Source: Yersinia aleksiciae
GTDB lineage: Bacteria > Pseudomonadota > Gammaproteobacteria > Enterobacterales > Enterobacteriaceae
Direction of reading: 5' to 3'
Length of the DNA: 64,000 nucleotides
Assembly (NCBI RefSeq): GCF_001047675.1
Contig: NZ_CP011975.1
Location: forward strand, 3,078,073-3,142,072
Part shown: positions 49,505-59,742 of the stretch, in pieces
Layout: each line of letters starts with the position of its first letter
Numbering within the stretch: position 1 is the stretch's first letter
The notes under the pieces: model-generated
What the model saw: the letters and a program-made list of their open reading frames with translations, nothing else
Databases searched by the model: none
Told to the model about the DNA's origin: nothing
Translations under genes and position numbers: made by a program

Positions 49505-51485
49505 GATTCACGCCTGCTTTGCTGATTTGTTCATGATGAAGATCTTCAATGCGCTCAACTTCTGCAACTGGCACATAGTAATCAACATCCTCGTCGAAGC
49601 TTTTCACAATCCAGGTCACAATCATGCCAGCGAAGCCAATGATGGCCAGCCACCAGATATACCAGATCATGGCAAAGCCGAAGATCAAGCTGAAGCCAGC
49701 AATAATCACACCTGCACCGGTATTTCTCGGCATGTGGATCTCTTCGTATTTCTCTGGGCGCTTATACGCTTCGCCTTTCTCTTTCATATCCCAGAATTCG
49801 TCACGGTCAGTGACTACTGGCACAACAGCGAAGTTATAGAATGGCGGTGGAGAAGAGGTAGACCACTCCAGCGTACGGCCACCCCATGGGTCACCGGTCA
49901 GATCGCGATTTTGTTCGCGGTCACGGATACTGACGAAGACCTGAATAACTTGACACAAGATACCGCAAGCAATCAGTGCTGCACCACCAGCTGCCACCAT
50001 TAACATCGGGTGGAATTCTGGGTTGATGTCTTGGCTCAAACGACGGGTCATGCCCATAAAGCCCAGTACGTACAGCGGCATAAAGGCAACGAAGAAACCA
50101 ATGATCCAGAACCAGAATGCTCGGATGCCCCATTTCTCATTCAGCGTAAAGCCGAAGGACTTAGGCCACCAGTAAGTCAGGCCAGCGAAGCAACCGAATA
50201 CCACACCACCGATAATCACGTTATGGAAGTGCGCAATCAGGAACAAGCTGTTATGCAGAACAAAGTTTGCACCTGGAACTGCCAGCAGAACACCGGTCAT
50301 CCCACCGATAGAGAAGGTGATGATGAAGCCAACAGTCCACAGCATTGCGGAGTTTAGCTGAATACGGCCTTGGTACATGGTGAACAACCAGTTGAATATT
50401 TTCACCCCTGTCGGGATGGAAATGATCATCGTGGCAATACCGAAGAAGGCGTTAACGTTGGCACCGGATCCCATGGTAAAGAAGTGGTGTAGCCAAACGA
50501 TAAACGACAGTACGGTAATCGCGATGGTTGCCCAAACGAGAGAGGTATAACCAAACAGGCGTTTTCTTGAGAAGGTCGCGGTAACTTCGGAGAACACACC
50601 GAATACCGGCAGGACCAGAATGTACACTTCCGGATGGCCCCAGGCCCAAATCAGGTTGATGTACATCATCATGTTGCCACCCATATCATTAGTAAAGAAA
50701 TGGGTGCCAAGGTAACGATCCAGGGTCAGTAACGCGACGGTCACCGTCAGAATCGGGAAAGAAACGATAATCAAAATGTTGGTGCAGAGCGCCGCCCATG
50801 TGAAGACAGGCATCTTCATCATTGACATGCCAGGTGCACGCATCTTCAAGATAGTGGCGAAGAAGTTAACACCGGTCAGCAAGGTCCCCAAACCGGAAAT
50901 CTGTAGACTCCAGATCCAGTAATCGACCCCGACACCAGGGTTGTACTCTTTACCTGACAGCGGCGGATAGGCCAGCCAGCCAGTTTGCGCGAATTCACCG
51001 ACCCCCAGAGAGATGTTGATTAACACCACCCCGACGACGAAGAACCAGAAACTCAGTGAGTTCAGGAACGGGAAGGCAACGTCACGAGCACCGATTTGTA
51101 GTGGTACAACCACGTTCATCAAGCCCACAACAAAAGGCATTGCCATGAAGAAAATCATGATAACGCCGTGAGCGGTGAAAATCTGGTCATAGTGATGAGG
51201 TGGTAAGAATCCAGCCTCGCCAGCAGAAGCAAGTGCTTGCTGGCTACGCATCATGATGGCGTCGGCAAAACCACGCAAAAGCATGACCATGGCGACCAGA
51301 ATGTACATGATACCGATTTTTTTATGGTCAACTGACGTCAACCATTCGCTCCATAACCACTTCCATTTGCCAAAATAGGTCAGGAGGGCAACAAGTGCCA
51401 GCCCACCTAGAACAATCGCAGCAACGGTAACCATAATGATTGGTTCGTGTAGCGGAACCGCATCAAGTGTTAATTTTCCCAACAT
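49494..51485 (-). CDS. cyoB: Cytochrome bo3 ubiquinol oxidase subunit I
   Basis: The catalytic subunit, which reduces oxygen at a heme o3-CuB centre and pumps protons. The 663-aa protein has fifteen hydrophobic spans, [15 protein letters not shown] with a heme His, [17 protein letters not shown] with the CuB His-Tyr pair region, WLHHFFTMG (two CuB His) and [11 protein letters not shown] (heme His). Its length is identical to E. coli. Confidence 0.98.
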   Translation of the reverse strand: MLGKLTLDAVPLHEPIIMVTVAAIVLGGLALVALLTYFGKWKWLWSEWLTSVDHKKIGIMYILVAMVMLLRGFADAIMMRSQQALASAGEAGFLPPHHYDQIFTAHGVIMIFFMAMPFVVGLMNVVVPLQIGARDVAFPFLNSLSFWFFVVGVVLINISLGVGEFAQTGWLAYPPLSGKEYNPGVGVDYWIWSLQISGLGTLLTGVNFFATILKMRAPGMSMMKMPVFTWAALCTNILIIVSFPILTVTVALLTLDRYLGTHFFTNDMGGNMMMYINLIWAWGHPEVYILVLPVFGVFSEVTATFSRKRLFGYTSLVWATIAITVLSFIVWLHHFFTMGSGANVNAFFGIATMIISIPTGVKIFNWLFTMYQGRIQLNSAMLWTVGFIITFSIGGMTGVLLAVPGANFVLHNSLFLIAHFHNVIIGGVVFGCFAGLTYWWPKSFGFTLNEKWGIRAFWFWIIGFFVAFMPLYVLGFMGMTRRLSQDINPEFHPMLMVAAGGAALIACGILCQVIQVFVSIRDREQNRDLTGDPWGGRTLEWSTSSPPPFYNFAVVPVVTDRDEFWDMKEKGEAYKRPEKYEEIHMPRNTGAGVIIAGFSLIFGFAMIWYIWWLAIIGFAGMIVTWIVKSFDEDVDYYVPVAEVERIEDLHHEQISKAGVNHVN

Positions 51486-51489
51486 CGTT

Positions 51490-52446
51490 TTATTCCTCGG
51501 CTCCGGCGTGAGCGGCGTGTTCGCCCATATCCATGCCCTGGCTCATATCCATACCTTTATGGGTATCATCGCCTTTCTTGTGCATGTTCATATCGCCCAT
51601 AAATTTGCCAATAATTCCTTTAAACAGCTCCGGTTTAACACTGGAGAAATACTCAACCGGGTTATTTTCGCTCGGTTCAGCCAGTTTATTGAAATCGTCA
51701 GTAGTATTCAGGGTGTTCGGCGATTTTTTCACCTGTGCGACCCACTGGTTAAAGTCTTCCTGCGTTGGCGTTGCAATCGCAGTGAATTTCATACCAGAGA
51801 AGCCCTTACCGCTGAAGCTACTGGAAATACCATTGTATTTACCGGCTTCATTGGCAATTAGATGCAGCTTGGTTTGCATCCCGGCCATCGCATAGATCTG
51901 CCCGCCTAACTGAGGAATAAAGAACGAGTTCATTACTGAGTTAGAGGTGATTTTAAAGTTCACCGGAACATCAGTAGGGAAGGCCAGTTCATTTACTGTA
52001 GCAATACCTTGTTCTGGATAGATAAACAGCCATTTCCAGTCAAGGGAAACCACTTCAATGGTGATTGGCTCTTTGCCAGCCACTTCAAGCGGTTTGAACG
52101 GGTCAAGTTCGTGAGAGGTTTTCCAGGTTATCGTCGCCAAAATGGCGATAATAATGATTGGAACAGCCCATACAACAAGCTCAATTTTGTTTGAATGGGA
52201 CCAATTTGGGGTGTAGGTCGCACTTTTGTTGGATGCGCGATACTTCCATGCAAAAGCGAACGCCATAAAAATAACCGGAACTACGACGATCAACATTAAA
52301 CCGATAGCAGTAAGTATCAGTGTTTTTTGTTCGACTCCGATTGCGCCTTTGGGATTCATCAATACCATATCGCAACCACTGAGCATTACCGTGGCTGCAA
52401 ATAAAGACAGCATACCCATATTTTTAATGTATTTCTTAAGTCTCAT
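51490..52446 (-). CDS. cyoA: Cytochrome bo3 ubiquinol oxidase subunit II
   Basis: A lipoprotein subunit II with two membrane spans and a periplasmic cupredoxin domain lacking the CuA site, as expected for a quinol oxidase. The 318-aa precursor has a signal with the lipobox LSGC ([12 protein letters not shown]), spans around 45-65 and 90-108, and [21 protein letters not shown]. The C-terminal tail is rich in His, Met and Asp ([27 protein letters not shown]), an unusual feature. It is first in cyoABCDE. Confidence 0.97.
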   Translation of the reverse strand: MRLKKYIKNMGMLSLFAATVMLSGCDMVLMNPKGAIGVEQKTLILTAIGLMLIVVVPVIFMAFAFAWKYRASNKSATYTPNWSHSNKIELVVWAVPIIIIAILATITWKTSHELDPFKPLEVAGKEPITIEVVSLDWKWLFIYPEQGIATVNELAFPTDVPVNFKITSNSVMNSFFIPQLGGQIYAMAGMQTKLHLIANEAGKYNGISSSFSGKGFSGMKFTAIATPTQEDFNQWVAQVKKSPNTLNTTDDFNKLAEPSENNPVEYFSSVKPELFKGIIGKFMGDMNMHKKGDDTHKGMDMSQGMDMGEHAAHAGAEE

Positions 52447-52766
52447 CTAACGACCTCAATTACAAATGGCTCTATTGTCGTTTCATCTGTGCGGGCATTT
52501 TACGGGAAGGTTGCAGGACTGTAAACATGCTTAAGATTGTGTCAGCGGCTTGTTGACACTTTATGTTAAGGGGGTCACAGATGTTGACTGGCGTGACAAT
52601 TTACTAATGGCAACAATATGTTGGCGATATGGCTGAGTAGCAAAGCAGGGATGTTATGGAAAAACAACGGTAATTAGGGCTTTATTCAAGGGAAGTACTG
52701 ATTTTTAATTCGTACGTGAACTTATTTTGTGTGAAAAATATGTGATGCAAAAGTAAATTAAAATAT
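52447..52766. other. Intergenic region upstream of cyoA
   Basis: These 320 bases hold the cyo promoter. I see AT-rich stretches, and TGTTGACACTTTATGTTAAG (52552-52571) could contain an ArcA-type direct repeat, but the match is weak. No gene is visible. Confidence 0.35.
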
Positions 52767-52799
52767 ATTCCGAGGTGACATAAATAGGCACCCCGGAAT
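52767..52799 (-). terminator. Terminator of the Tsx-like gene
   Basis: On the minus strand 52789-52799 pairs with 52767-52777 (ATTCCGGGGTG/CACCTCGGAAT, one G-U pair) around an 11-base loop, followed by an AT-rich tail. Confidence 0.65.
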
Positions 52800-52806
52800 C
52801 ATTTAG

Positions 52807-53586
52807 TTAGAAATTATATTTTATTGAGTAAATGATGCCGTCTTGTAAAAAGTCTTCACCCAATTTGTTATACGCATAACGGTACTGAATGCCGGTGGTA
52901 AATTGCTTAATCGGTGTCCACCAAAGTGCGATAGCACCGTTAACCCCATTACGGCCACCGTTGCCTGCGGCATAGCGCTCCGCACGGTTGAATTCCAGTT
53001 CGTTCCAGTTGGTGATGCTAAATTTCTCATCAAACGCGGTAAAGTCATAACCTGCAACCCAACCCACGACATAACCGTTATTACCAGAGTAATAAGTCTG
53101 GTCAACATAGTGCAATGCCACGAAAGGTTTCATCCACACGCCAGCAACTGTCGCGTTATAGCCGATACCATACAAGGTGTTCACTTCGTGGAAATTACTG
53201 TAATCGTTGCCTTCAGCGCTTGGCAGCGAGTAGGTGCCATAAATGTGACCATATAGATTGAAGCCGGTGTCACCCAAGTAGTAGCGACCGGTGGTTTTGA
53301 ACGTATAGCGTTGGTTGTCACCCGGTTGCGCCGTTTTGGAATTGAACGGATTTTCTAAATCAAAGAAACCGTAAATTTCGCCCCAGCTATAACCTGCACC
53401 ACCTTCCAACTCGATATAAGCAAAGTCATCTTTATGCGAGGAATTGCCTGATTTATGCGTAGTACTTCGGGTCCAGTCAAGATAGTTCATGCTGATGTTA
53501 CCGAAGCCCCACTGGTATTCAGCTTGTGCGGCAGGAGCCAAAGTGACCGTGGCCAGTGCGATAGCGCCGATAAGAGATTTACGCAT
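52807..53586 (-). CDS. Outer-membrane channel, Tsx/OmpK family
   Basis: A predicted beta-barrel nucleoside-type channel. The 259-aa precursor begins MRKSLIGAIALATVTLAPAAQAEYQ, a signal peptide cut after AQA. It continues with alternating aromatic strands (GFGNISMNYLDW, FAYIELEGGAGYSWGEIYGFFDLENPF, YLGDTGFNLYGHIYGTYSL) and ends IYSIKYNF with a C-terminal Phe. Family placement is by general pattern; E. coli tsx lies elsewhere, between secF and nrdR, the slot taken here by the islet. The start at 53586 gives the signal peptide first; the frame is open for 25 more codons. Confidence 0.75.
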   Translation of the reverse strand: MRKSLIGAIALATVTLAPAAQAEYQWGFGNISMNYLDWTRSTTHKSGNSSHKDDFAYIELEGGAGYSWGEIYGFFDLENPFNSKTAQPGDNQRYTFKTTGRYYLGDTGFNLYGHIYGTYSLPSAEGNDYSNFHEVNTLYGIGYNATVAGVWMKPFVALHYVDQTYYSGNNGYVVGWVAGYDFTAFDEKFSITNWNELEFNRAERYAAGNGGRNGVNGAIALWWTPIKQFTTGIQYRYAYNKLGEDFLQDGIIYSIKYNF

Positions 53587-53823
53587 AAATGCCTCTGTGT
53601 AGTTGAAAGATGTCAGAAGAAACAAAAGGACACAGTCCTTAACAAAAAGTGCGCACATCATAGTCTTACCGCACGAAAGGATAAAGACCGAGAGGTGATC
53701 TTGATCTCATTTTGGGAATAATATTTTGCAACTGTTACTGATATATGTGACTTGATTCACTAATTTTACGGGGTGGTTTCGCAATTGTTTATTGGGTAGG
53801 ATTATTTTTTTGGCTGATAAATA

Positions 53824-53848
53824 TAAAAAAGCCGGCATGAGTGCCGGC
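53824..53848 (-). terminator. Terminator of ampG
   Basis: GCCGGCA (53831-53837) and TGCCGGC (53842-53848) form a 7-bp GC-rich stem with a TGAG loop. A run of A at 53825-53830 gives the T tail on the minus strand. Confidence 0.85.
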
Positions 53849-53870
53849 CTTTGAATGTTAACTTAGGTGA

Positions 53871-55349
53871 TTACGCTAGTTTTTCCCGCCTGAGCGCCAG
53901 ATAATCCAATACTCCCCCCAGAACCATTCCGACCACACTGAGTTGGATGCCGCGCAGTAGTAAGGTATCGGCTATTTGTGGTGCAGCGGTCCAATCCAGT
54001 GCGTTACATATCAGTAAAATCAGCCATGCAACTAGTAATATGCAGCCAATGGTTAAGAAGCGTAATGCCCAACGGTAAGCGGTTTTAAATGCGGTTCGGG
54101 GCATAAATTCATCTGTTTTCTGGGTATGTTCCAGCGTATGACGGCAGATATAAAGCAGTAATAAGCCGGGAATGGCTGCGGCAATAGAAAACAGGTAGAA
54201 CAGAGGCCAGCCGTGTGTTTCGACAAACCAACCAGCAATCGGGCCGACATAAACGCGACCGACGGCGGATAGTGCAGATAACAACGCAAATTGCGTAGCG
54301 GAGAAAGATTTGTTACAGAGCGTCATTAGCAGTGCGACAAATGCCGCAGTACCCATACCCCCACAGAGATTTTCCAGGAAGATAGCGCTGCCCATGGAAA
54401 ATATATTCTTATCAGTGATGGATAGCAGCCAATAGCCCACATTGGAAATCGCTTGTAAAATGCCGAATATCATCAATGCTCGGAATAAACTCAGCCGCCG
54501 CATCAACAGGCCGCCATAGAGTGCGCCAATAATGGTAGCAATCAATCCTAATGTTTTATTAACCAGCCCAACTTCACCGGCATCGAACCCGACGCCACGG
54601 ATCAAGAAGGTGGTACTCAGGCTGGCGGCAAAAGCATCGCCCATTTTGTACAGCACGATCAGCAACAGAATCAGCCAAGCATTGTTACGGCCAAAGAAAT
54701 CACGTAATGGGGCAACGATCGCCTCTTCCAATGTTTTTGGTGGCGCAATGCGGATATCAGGTTCAGGGGCAAATAGGGTGGCAAATACCCCAATTAACAT
54801 CAAACCGGCCATTAACCAGTAAGTGGATTGCCAGCCAAGGTAGCGATCGGCTATCCACAATGCCAACCCGCCAGAAACCAACATCGCCAGACGATAACCC
54901 AGCACTGAAACTGCCGCCCCGGTGCCGCGCTCTTCGGCCGTGAGCAAATCGGTTTTATAGGCATCAAAAACAATATCTTGCGACGCGGAGCAGAATGCGA
55001 CTAATACTGCAATTGCCGCCAACCACCATAAATGCTTAGCCGGTTCCATAAAGCCCATGGCGATAATGGCGACAATGAGTAATAGCTGGCTTATCAGCAA
55101 CCAGCCACGTCGACGGCCAAGAAACGAAGGGGTGTAGCGGTCCATTAATGGGGACCAGAGGAACTTAAAGACGTAAGCCTGACCAACCAAAGAGAAGATA
55201 CCAATGGTTTTCAGATCGACGTTTTCAACCGTCATCCACGCTTGCAGCGTACCACCAGTGAGGGCTAAAGGGAGACCCGAAGCAAACCCCAACAACAGAA
55301 GAATAAGCGAATTACGTTGGGTAAAAAGATTTGAGTAGCGATTGGACAT
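53871..55349 (-). CDS. ampG: Muropeptide permease AmpG
   Basis: An MFS importer for anhydro-muropeptides recycled from the cell wall; its activity is needed for induction of chromosomal AmpC beta-lactamases. The 492-aa protein starts with text like LILLLLGFASGLPLALTGGTLQAWM and has FLWSPLMDRYTP, ASQDIVFDAYKTDLL, GGMGTAAFVALLMTLCNKSFSATQFALLSAL and about fourteen spans. It lies 80 bases after yajG, as in E. coli. Confidence 0.96.
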   Translation of the reverse strand: MSNRYSNLFTQRNSLILLLLGFASGLPLALTGGTLQAWMTVENVDLKTIGIFSLVGQAYVFKFLWSPLMDRYTPSFLGRRRGWLLISQLLLIVAIIAMGFMEPAKHLWWLAAIAVLVAFCSASQDIVFDAYKTDLLTAEERGTGAAVSVLGYRLAMLVSGGLALWIADRYLGWQSTYWLMAGLMLIGVFATLFAPEPDIRIAPPKTLEEAIVAPLRDFFGRNNAWLILLLIVLYKMGDAFAASLSTTFLIRGVGFDAGEVGLVNKTLGLIATIIGALYGGLLMRRLSLFRALMIFGILQAISNVGYWLLSITDKNIFSMGSAIFLENLCGGMGTAAFVALLMTLCNKSFSATQFALLSALSAVGRVYVGPIAGWFVETHGWPLFYLFSIAAAIPGLLLLYICRHTLEHTQKTDEFMPRTAFKTAYRWALRFLTIGCILLVAWLILLICNALDWTAAPQIADTLLLRGIQLSVVGMVLGGVLDYLALRREKLA

Positions 55350-55429
55350 GTGAGACCTACATGCTCCACCCGATGAGCAGGGCGGAGCATTCTGTTAAGC
55401 AGTAATAATGATGTTAAGCAAACGGAAGA

Positions 55430-56008
55430 TTAGCGAGCGTTTTGTTTAATAAAGCTGCTGACACTAGTGTCTTGCGCCATATCTGCTATCACATCGCTTA
55501 ACACGGTATTGACGGCATCAGTGATTTTTTCGTTAGTCGCAGTAAATGCACCCTGAACATTGTAACTGGCACGGTAGTTTTTAACCTGCTTATTACCATT
55601 TTTCGCGGTAGCAGTAATAGAGATATCCGCTTTGGTGGTGATGTTATAGCGCAGATTACCTTCCTGCACATCAGCAAATAGCTGGTTTACAACGATTTGC
55701 AAGTCCACCGGCGCACCAGTACCAATCATATAACCACGGGCAGTCATCTGTTTTTCCAGTACTTCTTGTAATAAGAAGCGCAGGTCACGGGATGGGGTCA
55801 ACACGACCAATTGACCATCGCGATTGACTTTAGCCAGGGCTGCATCTTGACGCTGATCAGCACCGTTAATGCTGATAGTAATCCCCATTAAGGTTGGATC
55901 TTGTGGTGGCAATACCACTTTTGGCGTGACATTCAACGTGTTGTTGCTGGCAGCACAACCCGCCAGGATGAAAACAGCCAACAGCGGGAAAAGAATTTTC
56001 TTTAGCAT
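55430..56008 (-). CDS. yajG: Lipoprotein YajG
   Basis: A conserved enterobacterial lipoprotein of unknown role. The 192-aa precursor starts MLKKILFPLLAVFILAGCAAS with lipobox L15-A-G-C18, followed by SINGADQR, SRDLRFLLQEVLEKQMTARGYM and KNYRASYNVQGAF, equal in length to E. coli. The ATG at 56008 matches the family; a GTG two codons earlier is also possible. Its position next to ampG suggests a shared transcript. Confidence 0.93.
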   Translation of the reverse strand: MLKKILFPLLAVFILAGCAASNNTLNVTPKVVLPPQDPTLMGITISINGADQRQDAALAKVNRDGQLVVLTPSRDLRFLLQEVLEKQMTARGYMIGTGAPVDLQIVVNQLFADVQEGNLRYNITTKADISITATAKNGNKQVKNYRASYNVQGAFTATNEKITDAVNTVLSDVIADMAQDTSVSSFIKQNAR

Positions 56009-56362
56009 GTTCACTTTATCTCAATAGTTATGGAATTCTTTAATAATCAGAGCGGGATAGCAGCCATGTTATTTTGCGAGTGTGCAGTCGCGACATCATA
56101 GCACTGGGATTGGCTGGTGGAAGATCCCGATGCAGAGAATTTCACCAAAAAAGACGATTTTCCCCCAAGTGCCCCGTCAATTTACATTAAAGACCTTACA
56201 AGTAACCTTTTTACCTGACTATCAGATTAGCCTCATACCTTGAGCCAATTGAAAGGAGATATTCGGGTTATTTTGTATCTGAAATGTTATAAAACAGCGG
56301 AGATCAACTAATATTGCATAAGAGAGTAGGCAGTTTTCTGCCTCAGCAGTAAGGAGAGCATG
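56009..56362. other. Divergent region, yajG / bolA
   Basis: These 354 bases hold promoters for yajG-ampG (minus) and bolA (plus). AAGGAG at 56351-56356 is the bolA ribosome site. No further gene or clear operator is seen. Confidence 0.4.
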
Positions 56363-56683
56363 ATGATTTTGATTCGAGAACAAATTGAAGAAAAACTAAA
56401 AATGGCATTCGAACCGGATCATCTGGAGGTAATAAATGAAAGTTACCGCCACAATGTTCCGGCAGGTTCTGAAAGTCATTTTAAAATTGTTATCGTCAGC
56501 AATAAATTTCAAGATCAGCGCTTTCTGAGCCGCCATCGTGCGATTTATAGCGTGTTAGCTGATGAGTTGGCGGGCAGCGTTCATGCGCTGGCTTTGCACA
56601 CTTATACATTAAAAGAGTGGGCTGGATTGCAAGATACTGTACCGGATTCACCGTCTTGTCGCGGAGCCGGAACATTGGCGTAA
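56363..56683 (+). CDS. bolA: BolA family regulator
   Basis: A stress-induced morphogene product and transcription regulator that also binds monothiol glutaredoxins with an Fe-S cluster. The 106-aa class II KH-like protein has [48 protein letters not shown] and [14 protein letters not shown] with the conserved His residues, and ends SCRGAGTLA. Two adjacent ATGs exist (56360, 56363); the second has better spacing from AAGGAG. Confidence 0.95.
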   Translation: MILIREQIEEKLKMAFEPDHLEVINESYRHNVPAGSESHFKIVIVSNKFQDQRFLSRHRAIYSVLADELAGSVHALALHTYTLKEWAGLQDTVPDSPSCRGAGTLA

Positions 56684-56763
56684 ACTGCGGGCCTAATCAA
56701 AAACAGGCTGGATAACAGTAGTAATTCTGGCCTGATTTAGGGTATTAGTAGATGAGAATTTCG

Positions 56764-56790
56764 CAAGCGGCCTCCGGGCCGCTTGTTTTT
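56764..56790 (+). terminator. Terminator after bolA
   Basis: CAAGCGGCC (56764-56772), loop TCCG and GGCCGCTTG (56777-56785) give a perfect 9-bp stem, followed by five T. Confidence 0.92.
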
Positions 56791-56891
56791 CTGTGTAGGC
56801 GACACACCGTTTTATTAGTGCGTCGCAGGAGTTTTAGCCGAGGGAACGATTCACGCGTGAATTTTACCGCGACAACATTCGCTTGCTTTCC

Positions 56892-56920
56892 TCGACTCAT
56901 ACCCTGTGCACCGCTATAAT
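56892..56920 (+). promoter_or_regulatory. Probable tig promoter
   Basis: TCGACT (56892-56897), a 17-base spacer and a perfect TATAAT (56915-56920) lie about 190 bases before tig. The 430 bases between bolA and tig hold no gene. Confidence 0.5.
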
Positions 56921-57113
56921 GTCGCGTCTTATTTTTCCGGAATGGTTTCGGGACGCTTCTGACATCTGGGATACTCGGTTCTGTTTAATGCGGCCGTCCC
57001 GGTTCTTAGAGGGTGTTTTCAGAGTTCGCATCATTCCTGAAAGGGTAAATGGTGCTGCTTCGTTTGCAGCTTCTGGAGTTGACCGAGCACTGTGATTTTT
57101 TTGAGGTAACAAG

Positions 57114-58418
57114 ATGCAAGTTTCTGTTGAAACCACTCAAGGCCTTGGCCGCCGTGTAACAATTACTGTTGCTGCTGACAGCATTGAGAAAGCAGTAAAA
57201 AGTGAATTAGTGAAAGCCGCTAAAAGTGTTCGTATCGACGGTTTCCGTAAAGGCCATGTGCCGATGAACATCGTTGAACAGCGCTACGGCGCATCTGTTC
57301 GCCAGGATGTACTGGGTGACCTGATGCAACGCAATTTCGTTGACGCGATCATTAAAGAAAAAATCAACCCAGCTGGCGCACCAAACTATGTGCCAGGTGA
57401 ATACAAGCAGGGTGAAGATTTTACTTATTCTGTTGAGTTCGAAGTCTATCCAGAAGTTGAGCTGAAAGATCTGGAAAGCATTGAAGTAGAAAAGCCAGTT
57501 GTTGAAGTTAACGACGCTGACGTTGATACCATGCTGGAAACTCTGCGTAAGCAACAAGCAACCTGGAAAGAGACTGACGCTGCAGCAACTGCTGAAGACC
57601 GCGCAACTCTGGATTTCACCGGTTCTATCGACGGTGAAGAGTTTGAAGGTGGCAAAGCGTCTGATTTCGTACTGGCAATGGGCCAGGGTCGCATGATCCC
57701 TGGCTTCGAAGAGGGTGTTATCGGCCATAAAGCCGGTGAAGAGTTCACCATCGACGTAAACTTCCCAGAAGATTACCACGCAGAAAACCTGAAAGGTAAA
57801 TCAGCTAAATTCGACATCGTGTTGAAGAAAGTTGAAGTGCGTGAGCTGCCAGAATTGACTGAAGAATTCATCAAACGTTTCGGCGTTGCTGATGGTTCAG
57901 TTGCCGGTCTGCGTGCTGAAGTGCGTAAAAACATGGAACGTGAGCTGAAAGGCGCAGTACGTAACCGTGTTAAAACTCAGGCGATCGACGGTCTGGTTAG
58001 CGCTAACGAAATCGACGTTCCTGCTGCACTGGTTGAAGGCGAAATTGATGTTCTACGCCGTCAGGCTGCACAGCGTTTCGGTGGCAACGAGAAACAAGCT
58101 GCTGAACTGCCACGTGAACTGTTCGAAGAACAAGCTAAACGTCGTGTCGTTGTTGGTTTGTTGCTGGGTGAAGTTATCAGCCAGCACGAGCTGAAAGCTG
58201 ATGAAGGCCGCGTTAAAGAATTGATCGAAGAGATGGCTTCTGCGTACGAAGATCCACAAGAAGTTATTGAGTTCTACAGCAAAAACAAAGAGCTGATGAA
58301 CAATATGCGTAGCGTTGCTCTGGAAGAGCAAGCGGTAGAAACTCTGCTGGCTAAAGCCAAAGTAACTGAAAAACCAACTACCTTTAGTGAACTGATGAAT
58401 CAGACCACGACTGCGTAA
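57114..58418 (+). CDS. tig: Trigger factor
   Basis: A ribosome-associated chaperone and peptidyl-prolyl isomerase. The 434-aa protein has the ribosome-binding domain with [17 protein letters not shown] (signature loop about residue 44), a central FKBP-type domain ([31 protein letters not shown]), and a helical C-terminal chaperone domain. GAGG precedes the ATG. It is followed by clpP, clpX and lon in the usual order. Confidence 0.98.
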   Translation: MQVSVETTQGLGRRVTITVAADSIEKAVKSELVKAAKSVRIDGFRKGHVPMNIVEQRYGASVRQDVLGDLMQRNFVDAIIKEKINPAGAPNYVPGEYKQGEDFTYSVEFEVYPEVELKDLESIEVEKPVVEVNDADVDTMLETLRKQQATWKETDAAATAEDRATLDFTGSIDGEEFEGGKASDFVLAMGQGRMIPGFEEGVIGHKAGEEFTIDVNFPEDYHAENLKGKSAKFDIVLKKVEVRELPELTEEFIKRFGVADGSVAGLRAEVRKNMERELKGAVRNRVKTQAIDGLVSANEIDVPAALVEGEIDVLRRQAAQRFGGNEKQAAELPRELFEEQAKRRVVVGLLLGEVISQHELKADEGRVKELIEEMASAYEDPQEVIEFYSKNKELMNNMRSVALEEQAVETLLAKAKVTEKPTTFSELMNQTTTA

Positions 58419-58496
58419 TGTTTTTTAGCGCATCAAGCTGGGTATAATCTGTTCTCCAAGAAATTGGAAAGGGGATATCCAGTGTATTGATTGATT

Positions 58497-58527
58497 AAGC
58501 CCGTTGCCCTTGGCCACGGGCTTTTCT
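58497..58527 (+). terminator. Terminator after tig
   Basis: AAGCCCGT (58497-58504) and ACGGGCTT (58516-58523) form an 8-bp stem with an 11-base loop, followed by a T-rich tail. The rest of the 470-base tig-clpP gap contains the heat-shock promoter and no gene. Confidence 0.8.
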
Positions 58528-58687
58528 TTTGGTAACAACAATCACTCAATAGTATGATTAATCTGGCATGTTTCTCTGTAATCTGCGCTATATTTGAAAA
58601 GTAAAATACGGATGCAAAATCAATTGGGCGTCGGGATTTTGACAGGGATAGCGAGCGGTTGTTAGGCTAATAAAGTGTGGGTGGGGA

Positions 58688-58713
58688 CTTGAAAAAGAAG
58701 ATTAATCCCCAAT
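58688..58713 (+). promoter_or_regulatory. Sigma-32 (heat-shock) promoter of clpP
   Basis: CTTGAAA (58688-58694), a 12-base spacer and CCCCAAT (58707-58713) match the sigma-32 consensus CTTGAAA/CCCCAT-T. The site lies about 180 bases before clpP. Confidence 0.75.
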
Positions 58714-58890
58714 TTACTTAGCAAGCATTCATAAAATGTTGATGAAACACTGGCTGATTACCGCTGTCGAATGTGTCTGGATAACCAGACTGTTTGTACG
58801 CACCTTGATGCATGAACATAGTCATCATTACTTATCTCAAGTAGAATCGGTTATGAATGGCGCCAAAGTAAATTCTATTAGGAGACGGTA

Positions 58891-59514
58891 ATGTCATACA
58901 GTGGCGAACGAGATCAATTTGCACCTAACATGGCTCTGGTGCCAATGGTGGTTGAGCAGACTTCACGTGGGGAGCGTTCTTACGATATCTTCTCCCGTCT
59001 GCTGAAAGAGCGCATTATTTTCCTGACCGGCCAGGTTGAAGACCATATGGCCAACCTGATTACGGCACAGATGCTGTTTCTGGAAGCAGAGAATCCAGAA
59101 AAAGACATCTTCCTGTATATCAACTCACCTGGTGGGGTAATTACGGCCGGGATGTCAATTTATGACACCATGCAATTCATTAAGCCTGATGTCAGCACTA
59201 TCTGTATGGGCCAGGCATGTTCAATGGGTGCATTCCTGTTGACAGCAGGCGCTAAAGGTAAACGTTTCTGCTTGCCTAATTCACGGGTAATGATTCACCA
59301 ACCGTTGGGCGGCTTCCAGGGCCAGGCCACAGATATTGAAATTCATGCAAGAGAGATTTTAAAAGTGAAATCGCGCATGAATGAACTGATGGCGCTTCAC
59401 ACGGGAAAATCTCTTGAAGAAATAGAGAGAGACACTGAGCGCGACCGTTTCTTGTCAGCTGAAGAGGCTGTAGGATATGGATTAGTTGATTCCGTGTTCA
59501 CCCGTCGTGACTAA
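58891..59514 (+). CDS. clpP: ATP-dependent Clp protease proteolytic subunit
   Basis: A serine protease forming two heptameric rings that work with ClpX or ClpA. The 207-aa precursor has a short propeptide, the nucleophile Ser111 in [11 protein letters not shown], His136 in [13 protein letters not shown] and Asp185 in ERDTERDRF, all in E. coli numbering. AGGAGA precedes the ATG. A heat-shock promoter lies upstream and clpX follows after about 230 bases. Confidence 0.98.
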   Translation: MSYSGERDQFAPNMALVPMVVEQTSRGERSYDIFSRLLKERIIFLTGQVEDHMANLITAQMLFLEAENPEKDIFLYINSPGGVITAGMSIYDTMQFIKPDVSTICMGQACSMGAFLLTAGAKGKRFCLPNSRVMIHQPLGGFQGQATDIEIHAREILKVKSRMNELMALHTGKSLEEIERDTERDRFLSAEEAVGYGLVDSVFTRRD

Positions 59515-59529
59515 CGACTTATTTCTGTG

Positions 59530-59645
59530 AGCCGATATACTATAATTGTACGTAAATAGAACAGGTAGTGAATGTGAATAGAGCCAATTGTGGCGTCGAA
59601 CCCGTTCAATTGCGTATTGTTCGTACACTACCCACTATATCGGCT
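59530..59645. other. Long imperfect palindrome between clpP and clpX
   Basis: AGCCGATATA (59530-59539) and its exact complement TATATCGGCT (59636-59645) enclose nested arms GGTAGTG (59564-59570)/CACTACC (59626-59632) and CAATTG copies. The left arm carries about 20 extra bases. The whole 116-base segment can fold as one hairpin in the clpP-clpX transcript. It does not resemble the YPAL-like repeats. Confidence 0.6.
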
Positions 59646-59742
59646 GCCCATTGCAAACTAATGTGGCGTCCAGAAATAGCGAGAATAGTCTCCCTGCCAC
59701 CGTGATTCTGGGTGTGGCAGATACTGAAAAAGAGGTTTACTG

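Noticed and set aside
52552..52571. ArcA-type direct repeat upstream of cyoA
   Set aside because: Spacing and sequence deviate from the consensus; regulation by ArcA is known for cyo in E. coli but this site is not convincing.
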